From Flaveria trinervia (taxonomy: Eukaryota > Streptophyta > Magnoliopsida > Asterales > Asteraceae): a DNA stretch of 64,000 bases. Shown here one piece after another: positions 33,701-46,345 of the stretch. The notes below the pieces were generated by a model. The model made no database searches. It was given only the letters and a program-made list of their open reading frames with translations, and was not told the DNA's origin. The stretch is taken from positions 69,743,313-69,807,312 of the forward strand of contig CM046456.1 in assembly GCA_025506515.1 (NCBI GenBank). Direction: 5' to 3'. The translations under genes and the position numbers were made by a program. Numbering within the stretch: the stretch's first letter is position 1; each line of letters begins with the position of its first letter.

Positions 33701-34489
33701 CAACTTATGTAATGAAGGAGGTGATCATCCTGATAAGGTTCTGAATTCCAATGCTTGGTGGATTGATGTTGCATCTTCAAAGTTGGTTGGTCCATGAAAT
33801 GATTTGCCCCCTCCCGTGTTTCGTTTGATTCATATGATGAAATCATCATAATGCTCAATCACAGGTTGACTATATTTGGTGTAAGGATTAGAGTTTAGCC
33901 AAGTGATAATAAGAGTTTAGCCCATGAGCCTTATAAAAATCACACCCAAACTCAATTAAATGGAAGAACTCATAATAAATCTAGAGGAATTCAAATCAAA
34001 TCAAGTGGAAATGTGTGGTATGATGTTAATCCTTTCTTGAAAGTGCTTTATCTTCAATCTTAGCTTTGAATCTTTAAATATTTGCCAAAATCACCTAAGA
34101 GGTTTGAGAGAGCTAGGGTTTTGAGTAAATAGGTGAATATGTCTCAAATGGGGGGGGGGGGGGGGGGGAGAATTGGGTATAAATCATGATTTCAACTCGA
34201 ACATGGCCATGATCATAAGTAACATAGGCATTTCTGCATGAGGTTAACAAAAATTAAATTTCAGCTTTTCAAGATGTGCATGTTGGTCTGAACTTGGTCA
34301 TGTCAGAATGTTTTCTTTTTAAAGCTTCACCAAATCTTGAGTTTTACCACAAAACTCGTCAACCTCCCTTTAGGAACCAAAAACATTCAATATAAACATA
34401 AATAAGTGTCTAATTGAATGATTCACAACAAAAAAAATGCATAAAATAGGGATGAATACACACTATTTGAATGTGTAATTATTAACATA
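30785..34489. other. Long intergenic region, no gene recognised
   Basis: AT-rich sequence with short open frames only. A 19-bp tandem duplication (TTTATTAAAATTTAGAGGT) lies near 33045-33080 and a 19-base G run at 34150-34168. No LTR ends, PBS, TIRs or coding domains were found. Confidence 0.4.
34150..34168. repeat. G19 homopolymer
   Basis: Nineteen consecutive G residues form a G-quadruplex-capable tract and a likely site of length error in sequencing or assembly. Confidence 0.9.
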
Positions 34490-35424
34490 TCATGCGTGGT
34501 TAGATCTCGTTGGCGAGCATGGTAGGTTTATGAAGATTATCGGTGAGGATAGCTCGTGGGAGCAGGTGTTTAGCATGGATTTGTCCACATATCGAGAGCT
34601 CACAGTGGAGTTTTACTGCACATTCACGTTCCATCTGCATGCGTAGTGACTACCAGAGCTAGACAAGGATGACATCGTAGATGGTTATGTAGACAAGGAG
34701 GCTTATTTTAGGATGTTAGGGTCCTGCATCGCATGTTGCTTAGATGGTTTATTGTTGTCATCAGCCTCTATATCGAGTAGGAGACTCGAGAGCTGAACTA
34801 CATCATGAGTTTAATTCGAGGGGCAGATGACACAGATCAGGTCTGGTGGCCTGCGTTTGGTTATGGACCGTACGATGGCAATTCGAGGGCCTCTCTATCG
34901 TTACATTCACCGACTGATCGCCACGTCGGTCATTGGATGTGGATCGCAGACCGACAGGGTCAACACCGTCTACCTCTTCTTTTTCTACTGCCTACTCACA
35001 CACCGACGCTGCCACCTCGCACATGCTCTTATGGATTACTTTGCAAGCTACTATCACAGACAGGCGTGACGGGCGTTGGTAGGCAGTAGCATCGTGGCGC
35101 AGATCGCTCGGGGTCTGGGATACGAGCATGCCATGTCCCAGGTTTTAGTGCTTGTGACTCCTATGCGCCTGGCTGGACAAGCCACTACCATCGGGATGAG
35201 GATCACCCGGAGGTATTAGGATGACATGTGGCACCTGGTGCATAGATTCTATGAGCTTGTGGCATGGGTGCCCGAGCTATTGGTGGACCAACCAGAGTTG
35301 GCAGGGGCTGAGGTACAGGTTTAGCAGGTTCACCAGCAAGTTGGTGGCGAGGAGGATGAGCCCATTCATTCGCTGGATGACTAGGACCCGTTGGATGACC
35401 CGTTGTAGCATCCTTAGCGCATGT
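34490..35424 (+). pseudogene. Athila ORF1-like retrotransposon gene remnant
   Basis: The plus strand encodes SSWEQVFSMDLSTYRELTVE near 34560-34610. After stops and frame changes it reads GPLYRYIHRLIATSVIGC and LFFFYCLLTHRRCHLAHALM (about 34890-35070), then SIVAQIARGLGYEHAM. The spacing and motifs match the Arabidopsis retrotransposon ORF-1 / Athila family as I remember it. Its function is unknown. The element is interrupted at 35425-35430 by the chromovirus LTR. Confidence 0.55.
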
Positions 35425-35989
35425 ACTAGTGTAACACCTGTTTATTTTCTTTGAAGCCGACGAAAGAAGAAAAAAAATAAAGTCCAAAGTCGGGGGACCA
35501 AACTTGCCAAAATGGGAGAAGGTTTGGAAGAGTGGGGGATTAAGAGGGGAGGGCAGCCCACTCTCCTCCCCCACACTTAGAAATTTCAGCCATAGAGAGA
35601 AGAGAGGAAGAAAAGAGGGTTCAAGCTTCGGTTTTCTTGGTTTCGAGCGCAAATGTTGAGGTATAACGGGTTGGATTGAAGCTCTGCTCGGCGGGGTTGT
35701 TTGTATGAGTTCTAGGACCCCTCTTTTGCATGTTTTCAACTGATTTGGGGCTGGAGCACATAGTAAAACCTGTTTTTTAAAGTGTATGTTGAACCCGTGT
35801 GTATGTGTTTGTGTGTGATTTGAATGGGTTTTGATTTCGGGCTTGTGTGTGCTTGAATGGTGTTGTGGTATGTGTTTCTAAGGTTTAGGATGGTTGATTT
35901 GAGCTTAGAACAGGTTTGGGAGGGCTTGAAGGCCGAAAATGGCAGATTGGGTTCGGGGGAGAAACTGCATTCTGCATCAGCTAGGGCTA

Positions 35990-36290
35990 TGCGACAGAAT
36001 GGCATACGACTGGAGGTCATGCGACCGAAAGGAATGTGACTGAAGTCCATGCGCATGGGTGCTATGCGACTGAGGTCCATACGCATGTGAGTCGCGCGAC
36101 TGAGGTCCATACGCATGTGAGTCGTGTGACTGAGGTTCATTCGCATGGGAGTCATGTGACTGAGGTCCATACGCCTAGGTGCTCATTCGCATAGTGTTGA
36201 TTCACCCATAGTGATCATTCACATAGGTCCATTCGCATAGGGTTCATTCGCCTAAGTGTTCAGTCGCCTGGGAGGCCATGCGACTAAAGG
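35990..36290. repeat. CpG-bearing near-palindromic short-repeat array (second chromovirus LTR)
   Basis: Units such as GCGCGACTGAGGTCCATACG and GTCGTGTGACTGAGG repeat with degeneracy. It occupies the same relative position as the array in LTR 2. Confidence 0.75.
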
Positions 36291-36699
36291 GTGTCATATG
36301 CCCAAATAGGGCTCGTGCGCCCGAAAGAGCATAGTTTAACTTTCTGACTTTCCGGGAGAGGTGTAGATGTAAGCTTTGACTTGAGAGGTTCCCGGGGGCT
36401 CATGTAAGCTGACTTTTGAGGTCATAGACGTTATGATGATGTATGATGATGTATATTATGCGTGATGGTATGTAGGTGGTATGTTATATAGTATGTTGTG
36501 CCTTGTATGGTGATGTTGTATGTTTCTGTTCATGCTCCTTGCTTTGTATGATTGTCTTCCTGTGGCTTTACCTTGTATGTTAATGAATGTAATGAAAAGT
36601 ATTATGTAACATAAAGTGGAAGATAATGAAAAGAGGAACAAAATGAAGAATGCATGCATTAATGAATGAATGAACGTAATAAAGACTTGCAAGCACATG

Positions 36700-36900
36700 T
36701 ATGGTGGTTGACACTCAATGCGGAGTGTTAGCTCAACCGTGTGCGGGTTGGCTACCCCACGAGGATGCGCACTGGGGCTTAATCCGTGTGATTAAGCAAA
36801 TGTATGGAGGTTCACACCCAATGAGGGGTTGTCAGCTTAACTGTGTGCGGGTTAAATACCCATGAGGATGCACACATGGATTCAGTCTTTGTGATTGACC
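36700..36900 (+). repeat. Tandem duplication of a roughly 95-bp unit in the LTR
   Basis: Two copies share GTATGG(T/A)GGTT, a Y-rich CACACCCAATG/CACTCAATG block, AACYGTGTGCGGGTT and GAGGATGCRCAC. It sits where LTR 2 has its own, different duplication. Confidence 0.65.
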
Positions 36901-37452
36901 AAATGTATGGGGTCCTTGTCGCTTAACCCTAGATGAATTGCTTGGTGCTCTAGAGGGGGGTTAAGCACATAACAGGACCTAGATGAAAACGAGAAGATAA
37001 TAAATGTACGGAATGAACGATGATGAAGATAATAACTATTATCTATGTGTACGTATGATGTGTGATCATGTTCTAAAGTCTGTTATGATTTGTAAGAAAG
37101 TAAAGAATGGTTTTAAATGAAAGATGATGTATGTTTTATTTTAAAACTAGAACTCACTCAGCAACGCTAACTTTTATGTGTTTTCAGTTGGCAGGTAACG
37201 TTGCTGAGGATAACACGGGGTGGCTACTCAGCTCTTTGGATGACATCTATTTTTATAATGCTTTTGTGATGTAATGCAACACATATTTTGTAATTTGATA
37301 ACGATGTATTGTTTTGCAAAAGCTTTTATAATGAAATGAGATGTCTGTTTTAATGATTCTGCTGCAATGTTTTCTTTACTTTAATGAAAAATATATGTTT
37401 TATGTGCAATGAATGACCATCTGTAAGTGTCCCGGGAACGGGGCCTTACAAG

Positions 37453-37465
37453 TTGGTATCAGAGC
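37453..37465 (+). promoter_or_regulatory. Primer-binding site of the second chromovirus
   Basis: TTGGTATCAGAGCC directly follows the LTR and fits initiator methionine tRNA priming. Confidence 0.8.
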
Positions 37466-37800
37466 CTAAGTTTAAGTGAAATGGGTAAAATTTCAAAATA
37501 AACCTAAACTTAACTGAAAATGGGATGGAATGGGAAGGGATGTCAGTCTGAGTAGCTACGTGTCATCAGGAATTTTCTTTAATGTTAATCAGTATTACGT
37601 GCGCATGTTACGTGGTTATGTGTTGTTTGTAGATGTAGATACTGATGTAGTCTGGATAGGTAATGCTCGGGGTATGAAGAGTAAAGTAAGTGGCTAATCA
37701 CAACCGGCCACTATAATTAGGGACTTACTATACTTGACATGAACTGAGCTATTACCTTGAATGACCGTGTTTGTGTTTGAATCTTTCAGTGTGTGTGTGG

Positions 37801-38640
37801 ATGGCTGGTGGTAGATCTTCAAAAGCTTCACATGGTGGAGGTCGTGGTGTCGAACCGCGACCCAAAAGAGGAAGGCCTAGAGTTGAAAAGGTGGTTCATG
37901 AAGAACCCGAGACCCCTTATCCGGAGGGTGGCGATGAGAGCGCCAATCTGAGAGCCTCAGTAAAAGAGGCGGTTGTGGAAGAAGTTCATCAGGTCATGCA
38001 AACAATCTTACCATCTATGATGACCGAAGCTATCAAGGCTGTACGAGAAGGGGAAAGAAAGGAGAAACCGGTCTTCGGGAGGACGGGAGCAACCGGAGCC
38101 TGAAACGGTTCTCTCCGACGATGAAGAGGAAGAAGAAGAAGAGCCTGCGCCAGAGGCGACATGAGGCTGTAACTACAGGGCATTTTAAAGGTGTAAGCCC
38201 CCTACTTTTGATGGTAATGACACTGCTGCTACTCACCGATGGGTGAGACAAATGGAAGTTGTTCTGAATATCAACGAGTGCTGAGAAAACCAAAAGGTGA
38301 AGTTTGCCGCCCACTCGTTCGTGGACTCGGCTTTGTGTTGGTGGGACAATATTGTCCAAGCTGAGGGTAGCCGGGCTATCGGAAGAATGAGGTGGCCGAA
38401 GTTGAAGAGGTTGGTGATTGAGGAGTTTTGTCCTCATAGGGAGATGGATAAGGTTGAGAGAGAGTTCCTGCAGTTGGAGGCGGGGACGATGACATATCAA
38501 CAGTACACCACCAAGCTCAATGAGATGGCACGTTTGGTGCTAGACAAAGTGACACCTTGTTACGAAAAATCAAAAGGTATATTCAGGGTTGCCAGCAGAT
38601 ATCTGCAGGCACATGATCGCTACCCGACCAAGCACATTTA
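37801..38640 (+). pseudogene. Chromovirus gag, N-terminal and capsid regions with stops
   Basis: The start MAGGRSSKASHGGGRG at 37801 leads into a basic, Pro/Glu-rich N-terminus. A TGA at about 38101 and a TGA near 38281 interrupt it. The capsid-like part follows: VKFAAHSFVDSALCWWDNIV, then EEFCPHREMDKVEREFLQLEA, then AHDRYPT. These motifs are typical of chromovirus gag (retrotransposon gag protein family). Confidence 0.75.
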
Positions 38641-39424
38641 GATCGGCAGTTGATTTGGCAGGAAGATTGTATGATGAGCGAGAGGTGGTGGTGGCTGAGG
38701 TGAACAAGAAGGATGGTGGTGATTGGAACTGGAATGGGATGAGGTTTGGTTGGGGTGATGCCTTGACGAGTAACAAGACGGCACGGGTGGATGATCGCCA
38801 TGTGGTCACACGGGTACGGGATCGAAGAAGTGTGGCAAATGTGGGAAGGAGCACAGTGGTGGGTGTAGGTGGGGGTTGAATGTTTGCTTCAAGTGTGGGA
38901 AGCATGGTCATATGGCTAGAGATGTGGGGCTATGAGGTGTTTCAACTGTGGGGAAAGTGGTCACAAGAGTAAGGATTGTAAGAAGCCAAGGGCTGAGGGT
39001 TCTAGGGTGAAGAAGACTGGAGGTGAAGGACCGAGGACGAGCGCCAGAGCGTTTATGATGACGCAAGAGGAGGCTAGATGGACCCTGATGTTGTGTGACG
39101 TTTCAGGTAACTAAACCAAACTTAGCCTCCATGTTATTTGATTCTGGTGCCAGTAAAATTTTTATTTCTGCTACTTTTTATGCTAAACTGCCTGTTAGTA
39201 GTAGGAGTGTTGATGTGCCCTTGATGTAGAAACTGCCATAGGTAAGTCTACCAGAATCTCTGAGATGTTAGAGGGTTGTGAAGTGGAATTAGAAGGTCAC
39301 AAATTTCCAAATAGACCCTTCATGATGGCCTTAGATGGTTTCGATTTGGTTCTTGGAATGGATTGGTTAGCAGATTATGAGGCGAACATTGTGTGTCGCA
39401 AGAAGATGATTGGTTTACAGCACC
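38641..39424 (+). pseudogene. Chromovirus zinc knuckle and protease, interrupted by copia 1
   Basis: A knuckle CFNCGESGHKSKDC at 38935-38976 is intact (CX2CX4HX4C). An upstream KCGKCGKEHSGG and CFKCGKHGHMARDV are degenerate, and the frame changes around them. The protease follows with LFDSGASKIFIS (about 39130-39165, catalytic DSG intact), a frameshift near 39220, then GFDLVLGMDWLADYEANIV. At 39424-39425 the copia 1 LTR begins. The rest of this chromovirus is not found before the window end. Confidence 0.75.
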
Positions 39425-40274
39425 TGTTGGATCAAGAAGAAGGCTAATGCAACCAAAACTAGATCACTTAAGTTATTTTGGTACTGCATGCAAAGGCTTC
39501 CGAAGCTTATCATGGAACTTCCGAAGGTTGTAGAGTTCTTCCGAAGACAAAAGGGAAAAGTCCAACTTCCAAAGATAAAACTCTACTTCCGAAGACAATG
39601 CATACTTCCGAAGTTCAAGACTTAGAAGAATAAAGTGAGACCACTTCCGAAGTATGATGAAAATAAGAAGTCTCCAGTCTTGAAAGTAGCATCTTCCGAA
39701 GTATAAAGTGACCTCGGAAGTACTTACTCTTCCGAAGCCATTTAACCTTCGGAAGACACTGCTATAACCGGTGGACACAAGTATGGTCTCTGACACTCCG
39801 CTGCAGACTTCTGATACAACATGGCTTCTTCTCAAAGAGTCATGACCATACTTTATTCCACTGTTTACCTTTTCATGATAGTACATGTTACCATCTTTAG
39901 TTGGTGACAAAAGGTAAGTCATGGACATGTCATGACTACCATATCTTAGATAATACTTTATCTAAGATACCTTAACTTTAGCACTGTAGTATATGCTTTA
40001 TTCTTAGGTTTCCAGCTAGTATCAAAGTATATCCGGCTGTAGGATCTAGTATATATAGTCTCTCATTGTAACTCATATATCATGCTTGTAAGAGTCTTGT
40101 AACATCTTGAGTTGAGATATAATATATAAGTGCCTTGAAAATTTATTTATGTGTGTTCACTACTTATTATATTATTATCAACTCTTGTGAAAGACTTTAC
40201 TTCATCTGAACTAGTGTTCGTATAAGTGAGTTTGAGAGAAATCTAAGTGTTTCTATGACAAACCCGATCTTACA
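39425..40274 (+). mobile_element. 5' LTR of SIRE-like copia 1
   Basis: It starts TGTTGGATCAAGAAG and ends CCCGATCTTACA, directly before the PBS. It contains about ten TTCCGAAG/CTTCGGAAG motifs at 39490-39760. A TATATATAG-type promoter element lies near 40050-40060 and TATAATATATAAG near 40120. The interrupted chromovirus protease reads up to the LTR start. Confidence 0.75.
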
Positions 40275-40276
40275 AT

Positions 40277-40288
40277 TGGTATCAAAGC
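40277..40288 (+). promoter_or_regulatory. Primer-binding site of copia 1
   Basis: TGGTATCAAAGC lies two bases after the LTR end. It is a one-base variant of the common copia PBS. Confidence 0.75.
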
Positions 40289-40360
40289 TTTTAGGCTCTT
40301 GATTGTGAGATCTTACCATCCTAATCAACCTGTTTTTCACTCCTCCTTATACCTCACTCA

Positions 40361-42570
40361 ATGGCCCTCAACAAATCTGAAGTAGAGATGGGGACGATGA
40401 CCAAGCACCCATTATCACCTTGAAAACTCTAGGTCCTGGAGCAGAAGAATGGAAGGCTTCATCAGATATCAAGACAGCAAAATGTGGCAATCCATTGGCA
40501 ATGGCCCGTATAAGCCAAAAGTAGCTGGTGGAAACGGTGCCATGATTGAGAGCTGTTGAAGATTATTCTGATGAAGACAGGAGAAGCTTGACATTGACAG
40601 CAGCGCTATGACTGTTCTCATGACTGCAATTCCAAACTCTATCATGGTGGGGTTTGAGCACTGCAGGTCTGCCAAAGAACTGTTTGATGCGCTTGCTCAA
40701 ATGTACTCAAGCTCAAATGACTCCAAGAAGGACTCACTGAAGCAGCAGTTCGAGAACTTCACCCATGTTGCTGGAGAGACTCTTAGCCAGCAATATTTTA
40801 GGTACATGGATCTCATTTCTTCCCTTCAATCTGTGGGAATTGCTCATGAACTCAGAGACCTTACAAGAAAGTTCATGAGTGCATTACCCAATGAGTGGAC
40901 ATTTTACTGTGTCTCTATCAAGAGAATAGAAAATCTAAATACACTCACCATGACCGAACTCTATGGGATCCTTGATGGATACCGTTTGGAAATGGAAAGT
41001 AAGAGGGGTCATCAGACAAGCAGACCCTTGAGTCTTCCTGCTAGCAACGCCTTAATGGTTGCTGAAGGCTCAAGAATCTCCCAGCCTCAACAATACCTGA
41101 CTTACACCCAACAGCCATCTTGTTCTTCTGGGCCATACATCACATTTCCTAAGACTCCAAGGTCTCAACAAGCTCAGCAAAGCTCCTTTCAGGACAGCTG
41201 TGCTTTTGTCTCAGGAAGTGGACACTCAAGTGATTATCAATACTGCTTTGATGATCTAGAGTGTTTTAGCCCTGATGACGTGGAATACGTGGACATAGTC
41301 CAACAAATGGCTCTCCTAACCTACAGAGCAAAGAAGTTTTTTTAAGAGAACTGGAATGCAATTTCCCCAGAACCCAATCAACCGAAAATTTGGGTTTGAC
41401 AAAACCAATGCCAAATGTTACAACTGTAACCAACTTGGTCATTTTGTAAGGGAATGCAAGGCTCCCAAGTGCAACCCAAGAACCCCACAGGCCTCCACAC
41501 ATCCCTCACACCAAAGCCCACGGAAAGTCGACTGAAACAGCTGCAATGGCTCAAGAAGTTGACTGGAGCTTCATGGTACAGGATGTGACTCCTGCTCAAG
41601 CACTCATGGCCGGAACAGATAAAAATAAGGTATATGAACATCTCTGTACTCCTGCCTGTATTGCTAAGGTTAATTGTATCAGGACTACAATATGGAGATA
41701 AATCTGATATTGATTCTTTAAATGTTTTGAAATCTGACTTTAAAAGGCTGAATCTGACTACCAAAGAAAAATTGAGGAGTTAGAGAAAACTGTGTCCCTA
41801 TTAAAACATGAACACACAAATTATAAGACTCAGATAAAGGATTTAATATCCAAATTGACGAGGCTCAAGCCCAGCTTGTCACAGCTGAGGCTCAAGCGAG
41901 GAAGTATGCTATTTCCGAGCAAAACTCCAAGCCATTCTTGCATCATCCACTCACTCAAAACTTTGTTACCAAAACAAAGAGGGTTGGGAACCAATGAAAT
42001 TGCTCCACCACACTCTTATGAGTCTATAAGACAACCAAGGTGTGGTACTGAAGAGAAGAGGTCCATCTGCTGACCACCTTCTCATGAGTCAAAGAATGAT
42101 ACAACTATGGAGACCATCAAGGGAGGGAAAACTAGGTAATTATGCCCTCCTCTACCAATGATGATCAAACCCTGACCACCAAAGCCAGAAGAAGCAGAGC
42201 TAAGGCAGCCAGAAAAATTGCCAAGAAAGTGGTGAGTCCAAGCTAAAGATAGACCCAAAGCAAAAGGTATTCATCTCAGCTGGATTCCAAGTGGTTGGAA
42301 ACTCTGATTCAGGAAAAGGGTTGTAGTACCAGCACTCCTGTCCTACCAAAGGATCAAAAGTTAAAGGGAAAAGTTGCTGACGAAGATAAAAGAACAAGAA
42401 ACAACAATCTTTAAATTCCAAAAGGTTAACATTGCATGCATAATGTGTGGTCTGCAAAACCACATGGCCAAAGATTGTTACTACAATCCTGCTAGCACAC
42501 ATTATGCAAATAATGTTAAAAAGGAAGGAGTCAGGGATGTTTCTCATTTGGACCATATCAAATGGTTAAA
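40361..42570 (+). pseudogene. Copia 1 gag with two CCHC zinc knuckles
   Basis: Gag opens near 40361 (MALNKSEV), breaks early, and is readable at 40608-41345 (CRSAKELFDALAQMYSSSN, RDLTRKFMSALPNEWTF), which is UBN2-type copia gag. A knuckle CYNCNQLGHFVREC lies at about 41418-41459. A second, CIMCGLQNHMAKDC, lies at about 42438-42479. Both are intact CX2CX4HX4C. Several frame breaks separate them. The linker at 42590-42790 carries the same CTTCGGAAG motifs as the LTR, read as Glu/Lys/Ala/Ser-rich peptide. Confidence 0.8.
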
Positions 42571-43271
42571 GTGATGAAAAAGGGAAAGCTTGTTTCCAAA
42601 GCAAGGCTGCTTTCGGAAGAAGTTCTTCTTCGAAAGGAAAAAGGCTTCGGAAGCTAAAGCTGTCAAGACTCAAAAGAACACAAGAGTCCCTTTGAAACCA
42701 TCTTAGAAGAAGACTGCTTCAGAAGAAAAGGTGGTGAAGGCTTCTTCCGAAAAGAAAGAAGCTTCGGAAGAATGCCAAGTTACAAATGCTTCTACAAGCT
42801 CATCCTCCATGATCAACCAAGGGATGGAATGGAAGATCAAGGAAGATGCTGTAGCCCCAACCTCTTCTTCAACGACATCCATTGAACCCCCTGCATAAAT
42901 TTTGGTTCAATATGTCATTATCTTTGGAAGAACCCAAGACCAATAAAGCTTGGGTTTCCAATCAAAACTAATCATCTCATCTTATGTGCAGGGACATCCA
43001 TTTGACAAAAATAACAACATTTGGATTGCAGACAGTGGATGCTCCAGGCACATGACAGGGAACAGATCTCTCTTTCAACAATTTCAATATTATGATGGAG
43101 GTCCTGTCCAGTTTGGAGGTGAGGCCGGAGGATATATTTCTGGAAGAGGAGTATATCCAATGGTATGTTAACAGTTGACAAAATTAACTTTGTCAAACAG
43201 CTTGAACACAACCTGTTAAGTGTTTCTCAATTCTGTGATCAAAAGCACCAAATGCTTTTCACAAAACATGA
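42571..43271 (+). pseudogene. Copia 1 aspartic protease region
   Basis: It encodes NNIWIADSGCSRHMTGNRSL at about 43015-43070, the usual copia protease start with DSG intact. This is followed by a frameshift near 43120 and then NFVKQLEHNLLSVSQFC, the conserved end of the domain. The upstream 42590-42790 stretch is rich in CTTCGGAAG motifs. Confidence 0.75.
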
Positions 43272-44600
43272 GTGCATTATCCCAAACCAGGGATGACAAT
43301 TCCTCCAGAATTGGTGCTTCTTAGATCTCCCAGGAAAGGGGATATGTACAAGCTTGATATGAAAAATGCTTCCCCAATGGGTGAAGTATCATGCTTTCTT
43401 TCCAAAGCTGATAGTGATGAGTCAACACTGTGGCATAAATGTATGTGTCATGTAAATTTTAAGACAATAAATAAAATGGCTAAAAATAACTTGGTACATG
43501 GTTTGCCTAAAAAGGAGTTTTTCTGCAAAGACAACTGTGTTGCATGCCTGAAAGGGAAACAACACAGGACATCTCATAAATCCAAATGTGTTAACTCTAT
43601 CAATACTCCATTGTACTTATTGCACATGGATCTTTTTGGTCCCACAAGTATAATGAGCATTGGAAGAAAATCATATTGCCTTGTGATAGTTGATGATTTT
43701 ACAAAATTCACATGGGTATTCTTTTTAAGAACTAAAGATGAAACTGCTGTAATATTAAAATCTTTTATTCTTAAAATAGAAAATCAAATTGATCACAAGG
43801 TTAAAATGATTAGAAGTGATCAAGGGACTGAGTTTAAGAACTTCATTCTTGACTCATTCTTTAACTCAAAAGGGATTGCCAGACAATATAGTGCTCTCAG
43901 AACTCCTCAACAAAACAGTGTTGTTGAGAGAAGGAATAGGACACTTATTGAGGCTGCTCGAACTATGTTAGCTGATTCAAAGCTACCTCTAAAATTCTGG
44001 GCAGAGGCAGTCGGCACTGCATGCTATGTGCAGAACAGAGTTCTTGTAGTTAAGCCCCATGGAAAAACCCCTTATGAGCTATGGAACAAGAGGCCACCGT
44101 TCATTGGCTTTCTAAGGTCCTTGGCAGCAGTTGTACCATACTTAACACAAAGGACAATTTAGCAAAATTTGCTGAAAAATCGGATGATGCTATCTTTGCT
44201 GGATACTCTTCTAGCTCCAAAGCTTATAGAGTATACAATATTAGGAATCAACAATTTGAGGAGTCATCCAATATAGTTGTTAATGAGCACACTCCTTGTG
44301 TTAGGGGGAATGGACCTGATCACATCTTTGATTTAGAATTGTTTCCAAACTATTCTAAACCCTCTTGTGAGAATGTTTCAGTTGGAATAGGTGCTCAAAA
44401 TGATGCTGATGCTGCTGCTAGTGATCAACTGTTTGAGCTTCCCAAGCCTAGACCAAATTCTCCAAGTGCTGCAATACATCAAGCTTCCACTATTCACAGA
44501 TCCGATAGTTTAACTATATCAAGGAATAGTGAAGCTTCAACAAGTGAGTCACCTACTGAGCCTCAAAACTCATCAGGTGATCCATTACAACACTAGGCAG
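43272..44600 (+). pseudogene. Copia 1 integrase, core triad intact
   Basis: The pre-integrase zinc-binding part has LWHKCMCHVNFKTINKMAK and CKDNCVACLKGK (HHCC). The core has LLHMDLFGPTSIMS, then MIRSDQGTEFKNF, then QQNSVVERRNRTLIEAARTM, so the D, D and E residues are all present. The frame shifts near 44120-44160 and continues as SDDAIFAGYSSSSKAYRVYN with a Ser/Pro-rich linker to RT. This is the best-preserved catalytic domain of the copia elements here. Confidence 0.85.
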
Positions 44601-44779
44601 AAGGAGGCTGTATTTTGAAGGAACATGCAACTGTTAATACTGCTTCACAACCAACTATTGATGATGTTTCTTATTCATTCAATCAGTCCTCATTGAATGA
44701 CTTTGAAACAGCAGCTGGACAGAGTGTTCTAGTTCCTGAGTAGAATATGTCTAACCTGGATCTATCTTTGTAACTGGAA

Positions 44780-45803
44780 GTGATTCCTCGTCTTAGGGTT
44801 CATAACACTCATCCAACTAAGAACATCATAAGGAATGTCTCTGAGGGTGTGAGAACAAGAGGACAGACTCATCAAGGGAATGTCTGTTTGTACTCATGCT
44901 TTCTATCTCAAATGGAACCCAAGAAGGTAGAAGATGACTTGAAGGACAGTAGCTGGATTGAATCGATGCAAGAGGAGCTGCTTCAATTCAAGAGATAGAA
45001 GGTATGGAACCTATGTCCGCTACTATCTGGTCAAGTACCTATAGGCACCAAATGGGTCTTCAGAAACAAGAGAGATGATAGAGGCTTGATCATCAAGAAT
45101 AAGACAAGAATTGTGGTTCAAGGATACACTCAAGAGGAAGGAATCGATTATACTGATGTCTTTGCACCAGTTGCGAGACTTGAGGCAGTTAGGATCTTCC
45201 TTGCTTATGCTGCATCCAAGGACTTGACAGTATACCAACTTGATGTCAAGTGTGCTTTTCTATATGGGGATATAGATGGGGAAGTAAATGTATGCCAACC
45301 TCCAGGATTTGAAGATCCACAACACCCCAACTATATGTGCAAATTGGATAAACTCTATATGGGCTGCACCAAGCACCTAGGCTATGGTATGAGACTCTGT
45401 CTTAGTTTCTTCTGAAGAATGGCTACACTAGAGGTACCATTGATAAGACTCTCTCATCAGAAAGTCTGGAAAGGACATTTTGCTCGTACAATTCTATGTT
45501 GATGATATCATATTTGGTTCCTCAAATGACCAAATGTGCAAGGACTTTGAGAGCATTATGAAGAAGAAGTTTGAGATGAGCTCCATAGGAAAAATGGACT
45601 TTTTCCTTGGAATTCAAGTAAAGCAACTGAAGGAAGGGTTCTTTATTAATCAATCTAAATATGTCTCTGACATCTTAGAAAGATTTGAGATGAAGGATTA
45701 CAAGCCTGCCAAGACACCCATACCCAGAAACCATAATCTTTGTCCTGACCTTGAGGGGGAGATACTAATCAACATCAGTATAGGGCAATTATTGGTTCTC
45801 TGA
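44780..45803 (+). pseudogene. Copia 1 reverse transcriptase, frameshifted
   Basis: It starts with WIESMQEELLQFKR and a stop at 44996-44998. It continues with GTKWVFRNKRDD, DVFAPVARLEAVRIFLAYAA and YQLDVKCAFLYGDI. A frame break near 45370-45460 removes the YGLKQAPRAWY-type region. The second half has LVQFYVDDIIFGSSNDQM, with YVDD intact, then DFFLGIQVKQL. Confidence 0.85.
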
Positions 45804-46345
45804 TGTATCTAACAACAAGTAGACTTGATATCATGTTTGCTACTTGCATTTGTGCAAGATATCAGGCTGCTCCAAAGGTGTCTCACCTAGTTGCTGTTAA
45901 GAGAATCCTCAGATACCTCAAAGGAGCACCTAAACTAGGTCTCTGGTATCCTGGAAACAAGGATTTCAATCTTTATGGATACTCTGACAGTGACTATGGA
46001 GGCTGCAACATTGACAAGAAATCAACATCAGGAGGATGTCAGTTTCTTGGTGGAAGGATCATCTCATGGCAATGCAAGAAACAATCCTGTGTCTCTACAT
46101 CAACTGCTGAAGCTGAATACATTGCTGCTGCTAGCTGCTGTGCTCAACTGCTATGGATTCAAAATCAGATGTTAGACTATGGATTTAACTTTATGAGTAC
46201 TCCCATCCATATTGACAACAACAGTGTTATCTCCATTACTGAAAATCCGGTGAAGCACTCCAAGACTAAGCACATTGACATCAGGTATCATTTTATTAGA
46301 GACATTCATGAAAAAAATCTAATCAAATTAATCAAAGTTGATTAA
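45803..46345 (+). pseudogene. Copia 1 RNase H domain
   Basis: It encodes RLDIMFATCICARYQAAPK, HLVAVKRILRYLKGAPKLGL, then YSDSDYGGCNIDKKSTSGG, CVSTSTAEAEYIAAASC and IHIDNNSVISITENPVKHSK. Asp and Glu residues of the RNase H fold are present. The frame ends shortly after HFIRDIHEKNLI. Confidence 0.85.

Larger units (their letters stand above)
35430..37450 (+). mobile_element. 5' LTR of the second chromovirus
   Basis: It starts TGTAACACCTGTTTATTTTC and ends CGGGAACGGGGCCTTACA, followed by a PBS. It is the same family as LTR 1 and LTR 2 in its termini, the AAGCCGACGAAAGAAGAAA block and the internal short-repeat array at 35990-36290. It also has a tandem duplication near 36700-36900. At 2,021 bp it is the longest copy in the window. 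Confidence 0.85.

Noticed and set aside
33571..33858. 95-codon minus-strand open frame
   Set aside because: No recognisable domain or conserved motif, and the surrounding sequence gives no splice or promoter support.
34150..34168. G19 run as a functional G-quadruplex
   Set aside because: A pure homopolymer in an intergenic region with no nearby gene start. Slippage or a sequencing artefact is more likely, so it is listed only as a repeat.
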